From: Streptomonospora litoralis
GTDB lineage: Bacteria; Actinomycetota; Actinomycetes; Streptosporangiales; Streptosporangiaceae
DNA: 64,000 nucleotides
Direction of reading: 5' to 3'
NCBI RefSeq assembly: GCF_004323735.1
Contig: NZ_CP036455.1
Location: forward strand, 2,227,101-2,291,100
In this document: in pieces, positions 52,345-63,725 of the stretch
Layout: every line of letters begins with the position of its first letter
How positions within the stretch are numbered: the first letter of the stretch is position 1
Position numbers and translations under genes: made by a program
The notes under the pieces: model-generated
The model's input: only the letters and a program-made list of their open reading frames with translations
Database searches by the model: none
Told to the model about the DNA's origin: nothing

Positions 52345-53370
52345 TCAGCCGAAGAAGACCTCGGCCTCCTCGAAGCGCTCGCTCGGGACGGTCTTGAGCT
52401 TGTCCGTGGCCGCCGAGAGGTCCACCCGGACGATCTCGGTGCCCTGCAGACCGACCATCCTGCCGTACTCCTGGTCGTGTACCGCCTCGATGGCGTTGAC
52501 GCCCAGCCGGGTGGCCAGCACGCGGTCGAACGCCGAGGGGGTGCCGCCGCGCTGCACGTGGCCCAGGACCACCGAGCGGGCCTCCTTGCCGGTGCGCGAC
52601 TCGATCTCCTCGGAGAGGCGCTGGCCGATGCCGCCGAGGCGGACGTGGCCGAAGGAGTCCTTCTCGCCGGTGGACAGCTCCATCTGGCCGTCCTTGGGGT
52701 GGGCGCCCTCGGCGACGACGAGGATGGGGGCGTAGTTGGTCTGGAACCGGCTCTCCACGTGCGCCACGACCTCGTGGATGTCGAAGGGGCGCTCGGGGAT
52801 GAGGATCACGTTGGCGCCGGCGGCCATGCCCGAGTGCAGCGCGATCCAGCCGGCGTGGCGGCCCATGACCTCCACGACCAGCGCGCGGTGGTGGGACTCG
52901 GCGGTGGTGTGCAGCCGGTCGATCGCCTCGGTGGCGATGTTCACGGCGGTGTCGAAGCCGAAGGTGTAGTCCGTGGCGTTGAGGTCGTTGTCGATGGTCT
53001 TGGGCACACCCACGACCTTGACGCCCTGGTCGTGCAGCTGGGTGGCCACACCCAGGGTGTCCTCGCCGCCGATGGCGACCAGGGCGTCGATGTTCAGTTC
53101 GGCCATGTTCTGCTTGACCTTCTCGACACCGCCCTCGATCTTCATGAGGTTGGTGCGCGAGGATCCGAGGATCGTGCCGCCGCGCGGCAGGATCCCGCTG
53201 ACGGCCGCCCGGTCCAGCGGCATGGTGTCGCCTTCCAGCGGTCCGCGCCAGCCGTCACGGAACCCGACGAACTCGTAGCCGTAGTCCTTGATGCCCTTGC
53301 GGACCACTGCGCGGATGACCGCGTTCAGCCCCGGGCAGTCGCCGCCACCGGTCAGCACTCCGACTCGCAT
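52345..53370 (-). CDS. pfkA: 6-phosphofructokinase with pyrophosphate-type active-site residues
   Basis: A 341-aa phosphofructokinase of the actinobacterial group III family. Substrate motifs are GGGDCPGLNAVIR, PKTIDNDLNATDYTFGFDTA, EVMGRHAGWIALHS and VLGHVQRGGTPSAFDR. Position 104 is Asp (GGEDT) and position 124 is Lys (PKTIDND). In this family Gly104 marks ATP-dependent enzymes, whereas the Asp104 plus Lys124 pair marks pyrophosphate-dependent ones such as that of Amycolatopsis, as I recall. It may therefore work reversibly in glycolysis and gluconeogenesis. Divergent from glpK. Confidence 0.93.
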   Translation of the reverse strand: MRVGVLTGGGDCPGLNAVIRAVVRKGIKDYGYEFVGFRDGWRGPLEGDTMPLDRAAVSGILPRGGTILGSSRTNLMKIEGGVEKVKQNMAELNIDALVAIGGEDTLGVATQLHDQGVKVVGVPKTIDNDLNATDYTFGFDTAVNIATEAIDRLHTTAESHHRALVVEVMGRHAGWIALHSGMAAGANVILIPERPFDIHEVVAHVESRFQTNYAPILVVAEGAHPKDGQMELSTGEKDSFGHVRLGGIGQRLSEEIESRTGKEARSVVLGHVQRGGTPSAFDRVLATRLGVNAIEAVHDQEYGRMVGLQGTEIVRVDLSAATDKLKTVPSERFEEAEVFFG

Positions 53371-53607
53371 GCGTGCACTCCTCGAATTCCCGTGAACGTT
53401 CTGACCGCCTCGGCGGGCGCGGGCGGCGCCCCCGGGCGGTGCGGACCAGCTGCGGACCGGCGGTCGTGCGCTCGCGCGCCGACGGCCACTGGGTGACCGT
53501 TGTCACCGAAGGCGCCCGCCATGCGTTGGAAGCCGCTCGCCGGGGGGTAAGTCCACCGGGTGGCGGCCTGGAATGGGGGTCGACGCCTTCAGTTCCACAC
53601 CGTCCGC

Positions 53608-53621
53608 ATGGTCTAGACCAT
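53608..53621 (+). promoter_or_regulatory. DasR-type operator (dre) before glpK
   Basis: ATGGTCTAGACCAT is a perfect 14-bp palindrome containing the complete TGGTCTAGACCA core of the DasR-responsive element of streptomycetes (ACTGGTCTAGACCACT). It overlaps a possible -10 (CATAGT, 53619-53624) and lies about 30 bases before the glpK start. DasR is a GntR-family regulator that senses glucosamine phosphates. Confidence 0.6.
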
Positions 53622-53649
53622 AGTCGCCCAACGTGCTGGAGGCCAACCC

Positions 53650-55128
53650 ATGTCCGTCCTCGCGCTCGACGCCGGCACAACCGGCGTGACCGCCCTCGTC
53701 GTCGATGAGAACGGCGGTGTCCTCTCCCGCGGTTACCAGGAGTTCGCCCAGCATTACCCCGAGACCGGCTGGGTCGAGCACGTTCCCGAGGAGATCTGGC
53801 AGGCGACCCTGGCGGCCTGCCAGTCCGCCCTGGACGGCACCGACGACCAGCCCACCTGCGTAGGCATCACCAACCAGCGCGAGACCGCGGTGCTGTGGAA
53901 CCGCAAGCGCGGCAGCGCCCCGCGCAGAGCCGTCGTCTGGCAGGACCGGCGTACCGCCGGGATCTGTGCGGAGCTGCGCGACGCCGGGCACGAGGACCGC
54001 GTCACCGAGATCACCGGGTTGCGACTGGACCCCTACTTCACCGGCACCAAGCTCACCTGGATTCGGCGCAACGACCAGCGCGCCTGGAGCGGCGTGGAGT
54101 CGGGCGACACCGTCATCGGCACCGTCGACTCCTACGTCGTCAGCCGCATGACCGGCGGAGCCCGCCACGTCACCGACGCGTCCAACGCCTCGCGGACCCT
54201 CCTCTACGACATCCACCGGGGCGAATGGTCGCAGGAGATGTGCGAGCTGCTCGGGGTGCCGCTCTCCGCCCTGCCCGAGGTCGTGCCCTCCTACGGCACC
54301 GTCGGCGAGACCGACCCCGAGGAGTTCCTCGGCCTGCGGCTGCCGATCGCGGGTATCGCCGGAGACCAGCAGGCGGCCATGTTCGGGCAGAACTGCTACA
54401 CCCCCGGCACCTCCAAATGCACCTACGGCACCGGCTCCTTCGTGCTGATCAACACCGGCGAAGAGGCGATCGCACCCCAGCACGGGCTGCTCAGCACGGT
54501 GCTGTGGCAGCACCCCGACGGCCGCCTGGAATACGCCCTGGAGGGTTCGATCTTCGTCACCGGCGCGGCGGTGCAGTGGCTGCGCGACGGCCTCGGGCTC
54601 ATCGACAGCGCACCCCAGTCCGAAGGGCTGGCCGCATCCGTGCGCGACTCCGGCGGCGTGGTGTTCGTGCCGGCGCTGACCGGCCTGGGCGCCCCCGACT
54701 GGGACCCCCACGCCCGCGGCGCCGTCTTCGGCATCACCCGCGGCACCCAGCGGGCCCACATCGCCCGCGCCACGCTGGAGGCGATCGCCTTCGAGGTCCG
54801 CGACGTCGCCGAAGCCATGGCCGCGGCCTCGGGCAACGAGCTGCCCGAGCTGCGCGTGGACGGCGGCGCCTCCGCCAACGACCTGCTCTGCCAAATCCAG
54901 GCGGACCAGCTCCAGGTCAGCGTGGCCCGGCCGCAGGTGCAGGAGACCACCGCGCTGGGCGCCGCCTTCCTGGCGGGCCTGGCCACCGGCGTGTGGTCCT
55001 CCACCGACGAGCTGGCGCGCACGTGGAACCTGGACCGCCGCTTCGAGCCCGGCACGCGCGACGACTCCGCCCACCGGCGCTGGCGCGCGGCCGTGGAGCG
55101 CTCCAAGGGCTGGGCCCAGCTGGACTGA
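53650..55128 (+). CDS. glpK: Glycerol kinase
   Basis: A 492-aa FGGY-family kinase making glycerol 3-phosphate. Recognisable blocks are LALDAGTTGVTALVVDENG, GWVEHVPEEIWQ, GITNQRETAVLWNR, WQDRRTAGIC, GIAGDQQAAMFGQ, YGTGSFVLINTGEE and the C-terminal LRVDGGASANDLLCQIQADQL. The segment DPYFTGTKLTWI matches the glycerol kinase group. CTGGAGG precedes the ATG. No glpF or glpD is adjacent. A DasR-like palindrome overlaps its promoter. Confidence 0.94.
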   Translation: MSVLALDAGTTGVTALVVDENGGVLSRGYQEFAQHYPETGWVEHVPEEIWQATLAACQSALDGTDDQPTCVGITNQRETAVLWNRKRGSAPRRAVVWQDRRTAGICAELRDAGHEDRVTEITGLRLDPYFTGTKLTWIRRNDQRAWSGVESGDTVIGTVDSYVVSRMTGGARHVTDASNASRTLLYDIHRGEWSQEMCELLGVPLSALPEVVPSYGTVGETDPEEFLGLRLPIAGIAGDQQAAMFGQNCYTPGTSKCTYGTGSFVLINTGEEAIAPQHGLLSTVLWQHPDGRLEYALEGSIFVTGAAVQWLRDGLGLIDSAPQSEGLAASVRDSGGVVFVPALTGLGAPDWDPHARGAVFGITRGTQRAHIARATLEAIAFEVRDVAEAMAAASGNELPELRVDGGASANDLLCQIQADQLQVSVARPQVQETTALGAAFLAGLATGVWSSTDELARTWNLDRRFEPGTRDDSAHRRWRAAVERSKGWAQLD

Positions 55129-55181
55129 ACCTCCCCCGCACCTCCGACCGCCCCCGGCCCCCGCAACCCTCCTCCCATCAC

Positions 55182-55227
55182 CTGCGGGCCCTGCGGCAGC
55201 GCCCCGGCGCTGCCGCAGGGCCCGCAG
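55182..55227. terminator. Bidirectional terminator glpK / response regulator
   Basis: A perfect 22-bp stem with arms CTGCGGGCCCTGCGGCAGCG (plus CC) and a two-base loop, between the convergent genes. Confidence 0.8.
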
Positions 55228-55278
55228 CGGAGCCGCAGCCGTCGGTGCTCGCGGCCGGAAACCGGCGGCGGCTGCGCT

Positions 55279-55998
55279 TCAGGCGCCGCCGTCGAGACCG
55301 CGGTCGATGGCGTAGCGCGCGAGTTCGACCCGGTTGTGCAGGTGCAGCTTGCTCAGCGTGTTCTGCACGTGGTTCTGCACGGTGCGGTGGGAGACCGACA
55401 GGCGCTCGGCGATCTGCTTGTAGCCGAGCCCTTTGGCCACCAGCCGCAGCACCTCCGTCTCGCGCGGCGTCAGCTCCGGCGCGGCCGGATCGCCGGCGGG
55501 TTCGGGCGCGGCGGCCATGCGGCGGTACTCGCCCAGCACCAGCCCGGCCAGCCCGGGGGTGTAGACCGCCTCGCCCGCGTGGACCCGGCGCACCGCCTCC
55601 AGCAGCTCCGCGCGCCCGGCCGACTTCACCAGGTAGCCCGTCGCGCCCGCCTTGACCGCCTCCAGCACGTCGGACTGCTCGCCGCTGGCCGAGAGCACCA
55701 GCACCCGCGGCGGCTCGGCCCCCTCCAGCAGGCGGCGGGTCACCTCCACACCGCCGATGTCGGGCAGCTGCAGGTCGACGACCGCGACCGTGGGCCGCGC
55801 AGCCGGGGCGACGCGCACCGCTTTGGCGCCCTCGCCCGCGGTGGCGACCACCTCCAGCCCGGCCTCGGTCAGATCGCGCTCCACCGCGTCGCGCCACAGC
55901 GGGTGGTCGTCGACGACGAGGACCCGGATCGGCCGCTCGTCGGGCGCTTCGCGGGCGGCGGAGCCACCGGGGGAGCGGGGTTCGCGCTGCTCTGCCAT
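55279..55998 (-). CDS. NarL/FixJ-family response regulator (MacR-like)
   Basis: A 239-aa DNA-binding response regulator. The receiver domain (about 24-140) has the acidic pair in VVDDHPLW, phosphoacceptor Asp75 in VAVVDLQLPD and Lys in GYLVKSAGR. The C-terminal LuxR HTH is at about 173-235 (LTPRETEVLRLVAKGLGYKQIAERLSVSHRTVQNHVQNTLSKL). No kinase gene is adjacent. The MacS-like kinase at 44682-45974 is the likely partner, displaced by the intervening insertions. Confidence 0.92.
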   Translation of the reverse strand: MAEQREPRSPGGSAAREAPDERPIRVLVVDDHPLWRDAVERDLTEAGLEVVATAGEGAKAVRVAPAARPTVAVVDLQLPDIGGVEVTRRLLEGAEPPRVLVLSASGEQSDVLEAVKAGATGYLVKSAGRAELLEAVRRVHAGEAVYTPGLAGLVLGEYRRMAAAPEPAGDPAAPELTPRETEVLRLVAKGLGYKQIAERLSVSHRTVQNHVQNTLSKLHLHNRVELARYAIDRGLDGGA

Positions 55999-56065
55999 GG
56001 CGCGACTCTAGCGAACCGGGGGCGGCGCGCCGGAGCCCGCCACCCGCCGATGCGCTCGGCGCCGG

Positions 56066-58030
56066 TCAGTCGTCGCCGCCGTCGCCCTGATCGCCCTGGT
56101 TTCCGTTGCCGCCTTGACCGCCCTGGCCTCCTTGGCCGCCGCCCTGGCCCGGCCCGCCGTTGCCGCCCTGCGGCGCGAACGGGCTGACCACGAGTTCGAT
56201 CTCGGTGCCTTCGGGCGCCGAACCCTGCGGGTTGTACTGCGACACGCGGTCCCCGCCGAGGATCCGGGTGACCTTCACCGTGAAGCCCAGGTCCTCCAGG
56301 CGCTTCTTGGCGTCCTTGACCTTCCACCCGGCCACGTCGGGGATCTCGATGTCCTCGGGGCCGGAGGAGACCGTGAGGGTGACGCTGTCGCCGGAGCTGA
56401 CCGTGCCGCCGGCGCCGGGCTCCTGGGAGATGACCTCGCCCTCGGGCACGTCCTCGCTGGGCTGCTCGGTGATGGAGACCCGCAGCCCCTTCTCCTGCAG
56501 CATGTTGCGCGCCTGGTCCTGTTGCCGGCCCACCACGTCGGGGATGTCGAATCCCGCGCTGACGGTGAGGGTGACCGGCGCCTCCCGGTCGGCGTCGGAG
56601 CCCGGCTCGGGATCGGTGCCGATGACCGTCCCCGCCGGCTGGTCCTCGGAGTCGGCCTCCTCCTCCTGGATCCGGGTGAAGCCGTCGTCCTCCAGCGCCG
56701 CCCGGGCGTCCTGGGCGTTCTGGCCCACCAGGTCGGGCATCTCGACCGTCTGCGGCCCCTTGGACAGGTACACCGTCACCGTGTCCTGCGGGAGGATGCG
56801 CTCGCCCACGGCGGGCTCGACCTCGGCGATCCTGCCGGGATCCTCCTCGGAGTAGACGCGCTTGTCGCCCACCTCCATGCGCACGGGCACGCTGCCCAGC
56901 ACGGCGGCGGCGTCCTGTTCCGGCATGCCGACGATGTCGGGTACCGGCTCGTAGCGTCCGACCAGGAACCACCAGCCGCCGGCCAGCATCACCACCGCGA
57001 GCACGCCGGCGACCAGCATCATCGGGTAGCTGCGGTAGTCCAGGGCGAGCCGGCGGCGCCCGCGGCGGCCGCGCCCGCCCGGTTCGGCCGGAGCCGCCTC
57101 GGCCAGACCGCCGGTCTCGACCACGAGGGTGTCGTTGCCGCCGGAGCCGGGAGGGGACGCGTCGGCGCTGTACTCCCCGCTCGCGTCCGACTTGGTGTTC
57201 AGCACCAGCGCGAGGTACTGCCCGGCGTCGCCGGGCCGGTAGCGGGGGTCGCGCTCGGTGGCGCGGGTGACCAGCGTGTCGATCTGCGGAGGCAGGCCCG
57301 CGACCACCCGGGAGGGCCGCGGGACGTCCTCGTTGACGTGCTGGTAGGCGATGGAGATGGGGGTGTCGCCGGTGTGCGGCTGCGTCCCGGTCAGCAGCTC
57401 GTAGAGCATGATCCCGGCCGCGTAGACGTCGGTGCGCGCATCGGCGGCGCCGCGCTCGATCTGCTCTGGTGCCAGATAGGCGGCGGTACCCATGACCGCG
57501 CCGGTCTTGGTGGTGCCCTGCTGGGCGGACTCCACCGCCCGGGCCAGACCGAAGTCGGCGACCTTGACGCGGCCGTCCTCGGTGAGCAGCACGTTCTCCG
57601 GCTTGACATCGCGATGGACCAGCCCGGCCTGGTGCGCGGCGCCCAGCGCCGCAAGCACCGGGGAGATGATGTCGAGCGCGTCGGCGGGTGCCAGGCGCCC
57701 CCGCTCGTTCAGCATCTCGCGCAGTGTCTGCCCGGGCACGTACTCCATGGCCAGGTACACGTGCCCCTGGTCGGTGCCCTGGTCGTAGACCTGCACCACG
57801 TTGGGGTGGGAGAGCTTGGCGACCGAGTGCGCCTCGTTGATGAAGCGGCGCACGAAAGCGGGGTCCTGGGCCAGCGAGGCGTGCATCACCTTGCAGGCCA
57901 GGCGGCGGTCCAGCCGCAGGTCGCGGGCGACGTAGACCGTGGCCATACCGCCGCTGGCCACCCGCGCCTCGACGTGGTAGCGGTGATCGAGTGTCGTGCC
58001 CACCAGAGGGTCGGCAGTCGTCATGTCCAC
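56066..58030 (-). CDS. pknB: Ser/Thr protein kinase with four PASTA domains (PknB-like)
   Basis: A 654-aa membrane receptor kinase. The cytosolic kinase domain has the Gly loop at 26-33, Lys47, the HRDVKPEN catalytic loop (Asp141), DFG at 159-161 and APEQ. After a juxtamembrane region a single transmembrane helix (YPMMLVAGVLAVVMLAGGWWF, about 370-390) leads to four extracellular PASTA repeats (starts VPDIVG, MPDLVG, IPDVVG, IPDVAG) that bind muropeptides or lipid II, and a Gly/Gln/Asn/Asp-rich tail. GTG at 58030 follows a TACACT -10 by seven bases, suggesting a leaderless transcript; ATG at 58024 is an alternative. Confidence 0.94.
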   Translation of the reverse strand: MDMTTADPLVGTTLDHRYHVEARVASGGMATVYVARDLRLDRRLACKVMHASLAQDPAFVRRFINEAHSVAKLSHPNVVQVYDQGTDQGHVYLAMEYVPGQTLREMLNERGRLAPADALDIISPVLAALGAAHQAGLVHRDVKPENVLLTEDGRVKVADFGLARAVESAQQGTTKTGAVMGTAAYLAPEQIERGAADARTDVYAAGIMLYELLTGTQPHTGDTPISIAYQHVNEDVPRPSRVVAGLPPQIDTLVTRATERDPRYRPGDAGQYLALVLNTKSDASGEYSADASPPGSGGNDTLVVETGGLAEAAPAEPGGRGRRGRRRLALDYRSYPMMLVAGVLAVVMLAGGWWFLVGRYEPVPDIVGMPEQDAAAVLGSVPVRMEVGDKRVYSEEDPGRIAEVEPAVGERILPQDTVTVYLSKGPQTVEMPDLVGQNAQDARAALEDDGFTRIQEEEADSEDQPAGTVIGTDPEPGSDADREAPVTLTVSAGFDIPDVVGRQQDQARNMLQEKGLRVSITEQPSEDVPEGEVISQEPGAGGTVSSGDSVTLTVSSGPEDIEIPDVAGWKVKDAKKRLEDLGFTVKVTRILGGDRVSQYNPQGSAPEGTEIELVVSPFAPQGGNGGPGQGGGQGGQGGQGGNGNQGDQGDGGDD

Positions 58031-58216
58031 ACAGGGGAGTGTAAGGCGTCCGCGAAGGGAGGTCGTCGCGAACCGTGCCACGAGGCCGGTACCGCGCGCT
58101 TCGGATTCCCCGGGTCGCGGTGCCGCGGGGTTCGTGGTGACGTTTCCTGCGCCGCGCCCGGTCCCGCGTGTGTCGGCGGGCGCGGCGGCGCGGTGCGCCG
58201 GGCGCACCGGCGGCGG

Positions 58217-60479
<2,263 letters not shown>

Positions 60480-60487
60480 GTTGCTAC

Positions 60488-60590
60488 TGCCACTTCCTTC
60501 GCCGGTATGACCCGGATCAGGTTCATGCGGTCGGAGGCTGACAGCCTCCCTCTCAGCCGGGTCCCGACCCGGCTCCCGCGGGTGTATCTC
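60488..60590 (-). promoter_or_regulatory. TPP riboswitch (THI element) controlling thiO-thiS-thiG
   Basis: On the minus strand the invariant blocks are present in order: CGGGAGCC, then ACCCGGCTGAGAGGGAGGC, then CCGCATGAACCTGATCCGG, GTCATACCGGCGAAGGAAG. They match the thi-box aptamer (CUGAGA, ACCUGAUC, GGAU/GGGUAAU-type and GCGAAGGAAG). The aptamer ends only about ten bases before the thiO GTG, so control is probably at translation initiation by occlusion of the start region. Confidence 0.95.
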
Positions 60591-60742
60591 GTCCGGCGCC
60601 CATTCTATGACCTCGCCCGCCGGAGTGCCCGGGCCGGGCGGCGGGGATTTCGGGCGGGCGGGCCCGACCGCGTCGCTTCGCCTACAGCGATACGCGTGCG
60701 CGGGGGCGTTTGACGCGGGGTCGGCTGTGGCACATTGGACCC

Positions 60743-61102
60743 GTGAACGAGAACGACCGCGACACCGACACCCTTGTCGGTGAATGGATGACGCTGAAGG
60801 ACGCCGCCAAGGCGCTGAACGTCAGCCCGAACCGGATCAAGCAGTTCATCGCCGACCACAAGCTGCTCGGGGTGCGGCGCAGCGGCGAGCTGTGCATCCC
60901 GGCCGCTTTCATCTCCGGCGGCGACGTCGTCAAGGGCCTGCCCGGCACCCTCACCGTGCTGTCCGATTCCGGGTTCAGCACCGATGAGGCCCTGCAGTGG
61001 ATGTTCACCCCAGACGACACGCTGCCGGGGGCGCCCATCGACGCGCTGGTGGAGAACCGCGGCACCGAGGTCCGCCGCCGCGCTCAGGCGATGGCGTTGT
61101 AG
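60743..61102 (+). CDS. Rv2175c-family DNA-binding protein
   Basis: A 119-aa protein with an N-terminal winged-HTH/MerR-like DNA-binding part (EWMTLKDAAKALNVSPNRIKQFIADHKLLGVRRSGELCIPAAFI) and a C-terminal domain (GLPGTLTVLSDSGFSTDEALQWMFTPDDTLPGAPIDAL) typical of Rv2175c relatives. The mycobacterial protein is phosphorylated by a Ser/Thr kinase (PknL), which lowers DNA binding. The acidic N-terminus here contains Thr residues (DRDTDTLVGEW) at the corresponding place. GTG at 60743 is preferred over an 11-codon extension; TTGGAC..., no strong ribosome site is evident. A PASTA kinase gene is 2.7 kb away. Confidence 0.88.
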   Translation: MNENDRDTDTLVGEWMTLKDAAKALNVSPNRIKQFIADHKLLGVRRSGELCIPAAFISGGDVVKGLPGTLTVLSDSGFSTDEALQWMFTPDDTLPGAPIDALVENRGTEVRRRAQAMAL

Positions 61103-61318
61103 AGCGGGCGCGGCGCCTGTGTCGGGGCACCGGGCGCCCGCGTGTCCGCTATGCCGGGTGTCGCGGGCGCCTTCGTGCGCGCATCGCGAAAGAACGGCCT
61201 CGGATTCGGGAATCCGCGCACGGCGGCTGAGGAGCCGAGGCGCCGCCGGGCTGCACCGAGCCGACCGGCGGGCCGACCGACCCGATCAGACACCTGCCCC
61301 GTCGTCTAGGCTGGCCGC

Positions 61319-61969
61319 GTGAACGCGAGTCTGCGAGAGCGCCTGGACGGGGCGCGCCTGTACCTGTGCACCGACGCCCGCACCGAACGGGGCGATCTGG
61401 CCGAGTTCCTCGACTCCGCGCTGGCGGGCGGCGTCGACATCGTCCAGTTGCGCGACAAGTCCCTGGAGGCCCGCCGGGAGCTCGCGGTCCTGGAGACCGT
61501 GCGGGCCGCGTGCGCGCGCCACGGCGCGCTGATGTCGGTCAACGACCGCGCCGACATCGCGCTGGCCGCGGGCGCGGACGTGCTGCACCTGGGGCAGGGG
61601 GATCTGCCGGTGCCCCACGCGCGCGCCGTCGTCGGCGACGGCCCGCTGATCGGCCGGTCGAACAGCGACGCGGAGATGGCGGCGGCCTCCGCCGAGGAGG
61701 AGGCCGTGGACTACTTCTGCGTCGGGCCGACGTGGAGCACGCCCACCAAGCCGGGCCGTGCGGCGGCCGGGCTGGAGCTGCTGGAGCGCACCGCCGCCCT
61801 GAAGCCGGCGCGCCCCTGGTTCGCGATCGGCGGCATCGACCTGGACAACCTCGACCGGGTGATGGCGGCCGGCGCCGAGCGCGTGGTGGTCGTGCGCGCC
61901 ATCACCGAGGCCGCGGACCCGCGCGCCGCCGCGGCGGAGTTCCGCCGCAGGCTCGCCGCCGCCGACTGA
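61319..61969 (+). CDS. thiE: Thiamine phosphate synthase
   Basis: A 216-aa TIM-barrel enzyme joining the pyrimidine and thiazole moieties into thiamine phosphate. Motifs are [84 protein letters not shown] and [29 protein letters not shown]. Full length. It lies apart from thiOSG and has no riboswitch of its own that I can see. GTG start at 61319. Confidence 0.94.
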   Translation: MNASLRERLDGARLYLCTDARTERGDLAEFLDSALAGGVDIVQLRDKSLEARRELAVLETVRAACARHGALMSVNDRADIALAAGADVLHLGQGDLPVPHARAVVGDGPLIGRSNSDAEMAAASAEEEAVDYFCVGPTWSTPTKPGRAAAGLELLERTAALKPARPWFAIGGIDLDNLDRVMAAGAERVVVVRAITEAADPRAAAAEFRRRLAAAD

Positions 61970-61972
61970 GCC

Positions 61973-62743
61973 CGCGCCGCGCCGCGCGACATCTCCTCGC
62001 TGCACAGCGTCGTGGTCGGCGGATCGGCCTGCCCGCCCGCGCTGATGGAGCGCTTCGAGGCGCGCTACGGGGTGCCGGTGCTGCACGCCTGGGGCATGAC
62101 CGAGACGTCGCCGCTGGGCAGCTTCGCGCGCCCGCCCGCCGAATCCGCCGGGGAGGAGCGCTGGGCCTACCGGCTCAGCCAGGGCCGCCTGCCTGCCACG
62201 GTGCAGGGCAGGCTCATCGGCCCCGACGGCGCGCCGGTGCCCTGCGACGGCACCTCCGTCGGCGAGCTGGAGGTGCGCGGCCCCTGGGTCACCGGCTCCT
62301 ACTACAACGACGAGGACCCGGAGAAGTTCCACGACGGCTGGCTGCGCACCGGCGACGTGGGCACGCTCGCCCCCGACGGCTTCCTGCGGCTCACCGACCG
62401 CGCCAAAGACGTGATCAAGTCCGGCGGCGAGCGGATCTCCTCGGTCGAGCTGGAGAACGCCGTCATGGCCCACCCGGCGGTCGCCGAGGCCGCCGTCGTG
62501 GCGGTACCCGACCCGAAGTGGGACGAGCGCCCCCTGGCCGCGGTCGTTTTGAAGGAGGGCGCGACCGCCGGCGCCGCGGAGCTGCGGGCCTTCCTCGCCG
62601 ACCGCGTCGCGCGCTGGCAGCTGCCCGACTTCTGGAGCTTCGTCGAGGAGGTCCCCAAGACCAGCGTCGGCAAGTTCGACAAGAAGTCGCTGCGCGGCAG
62701 CCACGCCTCGGGCGATCTCAAGGTCGTCGACACCCGTTCCTGA
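61973..62743 (+). pseudogene. N-terminally truncated acyl-CoA synthetase
   Basis: The C-terminal half of a fatty-acyl-CoA synthetase-type AMP-forming ligase: [85 protein letters not shown] and the catalytic Lys in PKTSVGKFDKKSLR. About 300 N-terminal residues, including the ATP-binding TSGTTG-type loop, are missing. Similarity begins within a few bases of the thiE stop, with no promoter or ribosome site. It could be translated from GTG at 62012 but would lack half the enzyme, so it is most likely a deletion remnant. Confidence 0.85.
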
Positions 62744-62764
62744 GCGTCACGGGCCGCGCCCGGC

Positions 62765-63634
62765 TCACCGGCGCACATGGTGCAGCGCGCTGGGCCGGGT
62801 GCGCAGGAAACCCTCGATGGACTGGGCCGGGCGCCCGGTCAGCTCCGGCACGGCAGGCGAGACCGCGTCCAGCTCGCCGGCGGCGATGGCGGCGCAGGCC
62901 GCGGGGTCGGCCCCCGTCCGCGCGCTCGGCGCCCAGGCGGCCGACTCCTGCCAGGTCTCGGCGACGTAGACGATCCTGCGCGCGGTCAGCGCCGAGAGGC
63001 GGCGCGCGGTCTCGCCCAGGGTGACCGCCTCGGGGCCGGTCAGGTCGTAGGTGCGGCCTTCGTGCGCATCGCCGCCGGTGAGCACGGCCACCGCCGCGTC
63101 GGCCACGTCGTCGCGCGAGACCCACGCCAGCCGCCCCCGCCCGGCCGGGCCGCGGAGGAGCCCTTCGGCGTCGACCCACGAAGGCAGCAGATCCAGGTAC
63201 AGGCCGGGCCGCAGGACGGTGTGGGCCACTCCCGCGGCGCGGATGTGCGCCTCGCTGTAGAAGTGGTCGCGCGCGGCGGTGTAGACCGCCGCCGGCCCGG
63301 CCGAGAGGAACGACACGTAGACGATGCGGGTCACACCCGCCGCCAGGGCCGCGTCGATGGCGCCGAGGTGCAGTTCGACACGCAGATCGGACTCCGGCGC
63401 CGGTACCAGCAGCAGGGTGTCGACGCCCTTGACCGCGCGCTCGAAGGCGGCGGTGTCCTCGTAGGCGGCCATCGCGGCGCCGGCGCGGGGCAGTTCGGGG
63501 GCGCGGTTGAGGTCGCGGACGATGAGCCGCTGGGCCTCCCCGCGCCGCGCCAGCCGCTCGGCGATCCGCCGCCCGAGGGCCCCCGTGGCGCCCGTGATGC
63601 CGAAGAGGTGCAGTGTCTCCCGATCGTCGCCCAT
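62765..63634 (-). CDS. NmrA-like NAD(P)-binding reductase
   Basis: A 289-aa atypical short-chain dehydrogenase. The Rossmann motif is FGITGATGALGRRIAERLARRG, followed by RDLNRAPEL, VDTLLLVPAP, IVYVSFLSAGPA and an NmrA-type C-terminal half (YDLTGPEAVTLGETARRLSALT). No catalytic Tyr-X3-Lys of classical enzymes is seen. It resembles quinone-oxidoreductase/NmrA redox sensors of the QorB type. ATG at 63634 is preferred; 63643 is possible. Confidence 0.87.
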   Translation of the reverse strand: MGDDRETLHLFGITGATGALGRRIAERLARRGEAQRLIVRDLNRAPELPRAGAAMAAYEDTAAFERAVKGVDTLLLVPAPESDLRVELHLGAIDAALAAGVTRIVYVSFLSAGPAAVYTAARDHFYSEAHIRAAGVAHTVLRPGLYLDLLPSWVDAEGLLRGPAGRGRLAWVSRDDVADAAVAVLTGGDAHEGRTYDLTGPEAVTLGETARRLSALTARRIVYVAETWQESAAWAPSARTGADPAACAAIAAGELDAVSPAVPELTGRPAQSIEGFLRTRPSALHHVRR

Positions 63635-63725
63635 GGTCCGCATTGTCCGGCAACATCCCGGCCGCGTCATCGACCGCGGGACAACACCCCCGGCAACCGC
63701 CGTCCCGCGGCGGTTTCCGCGGTCC

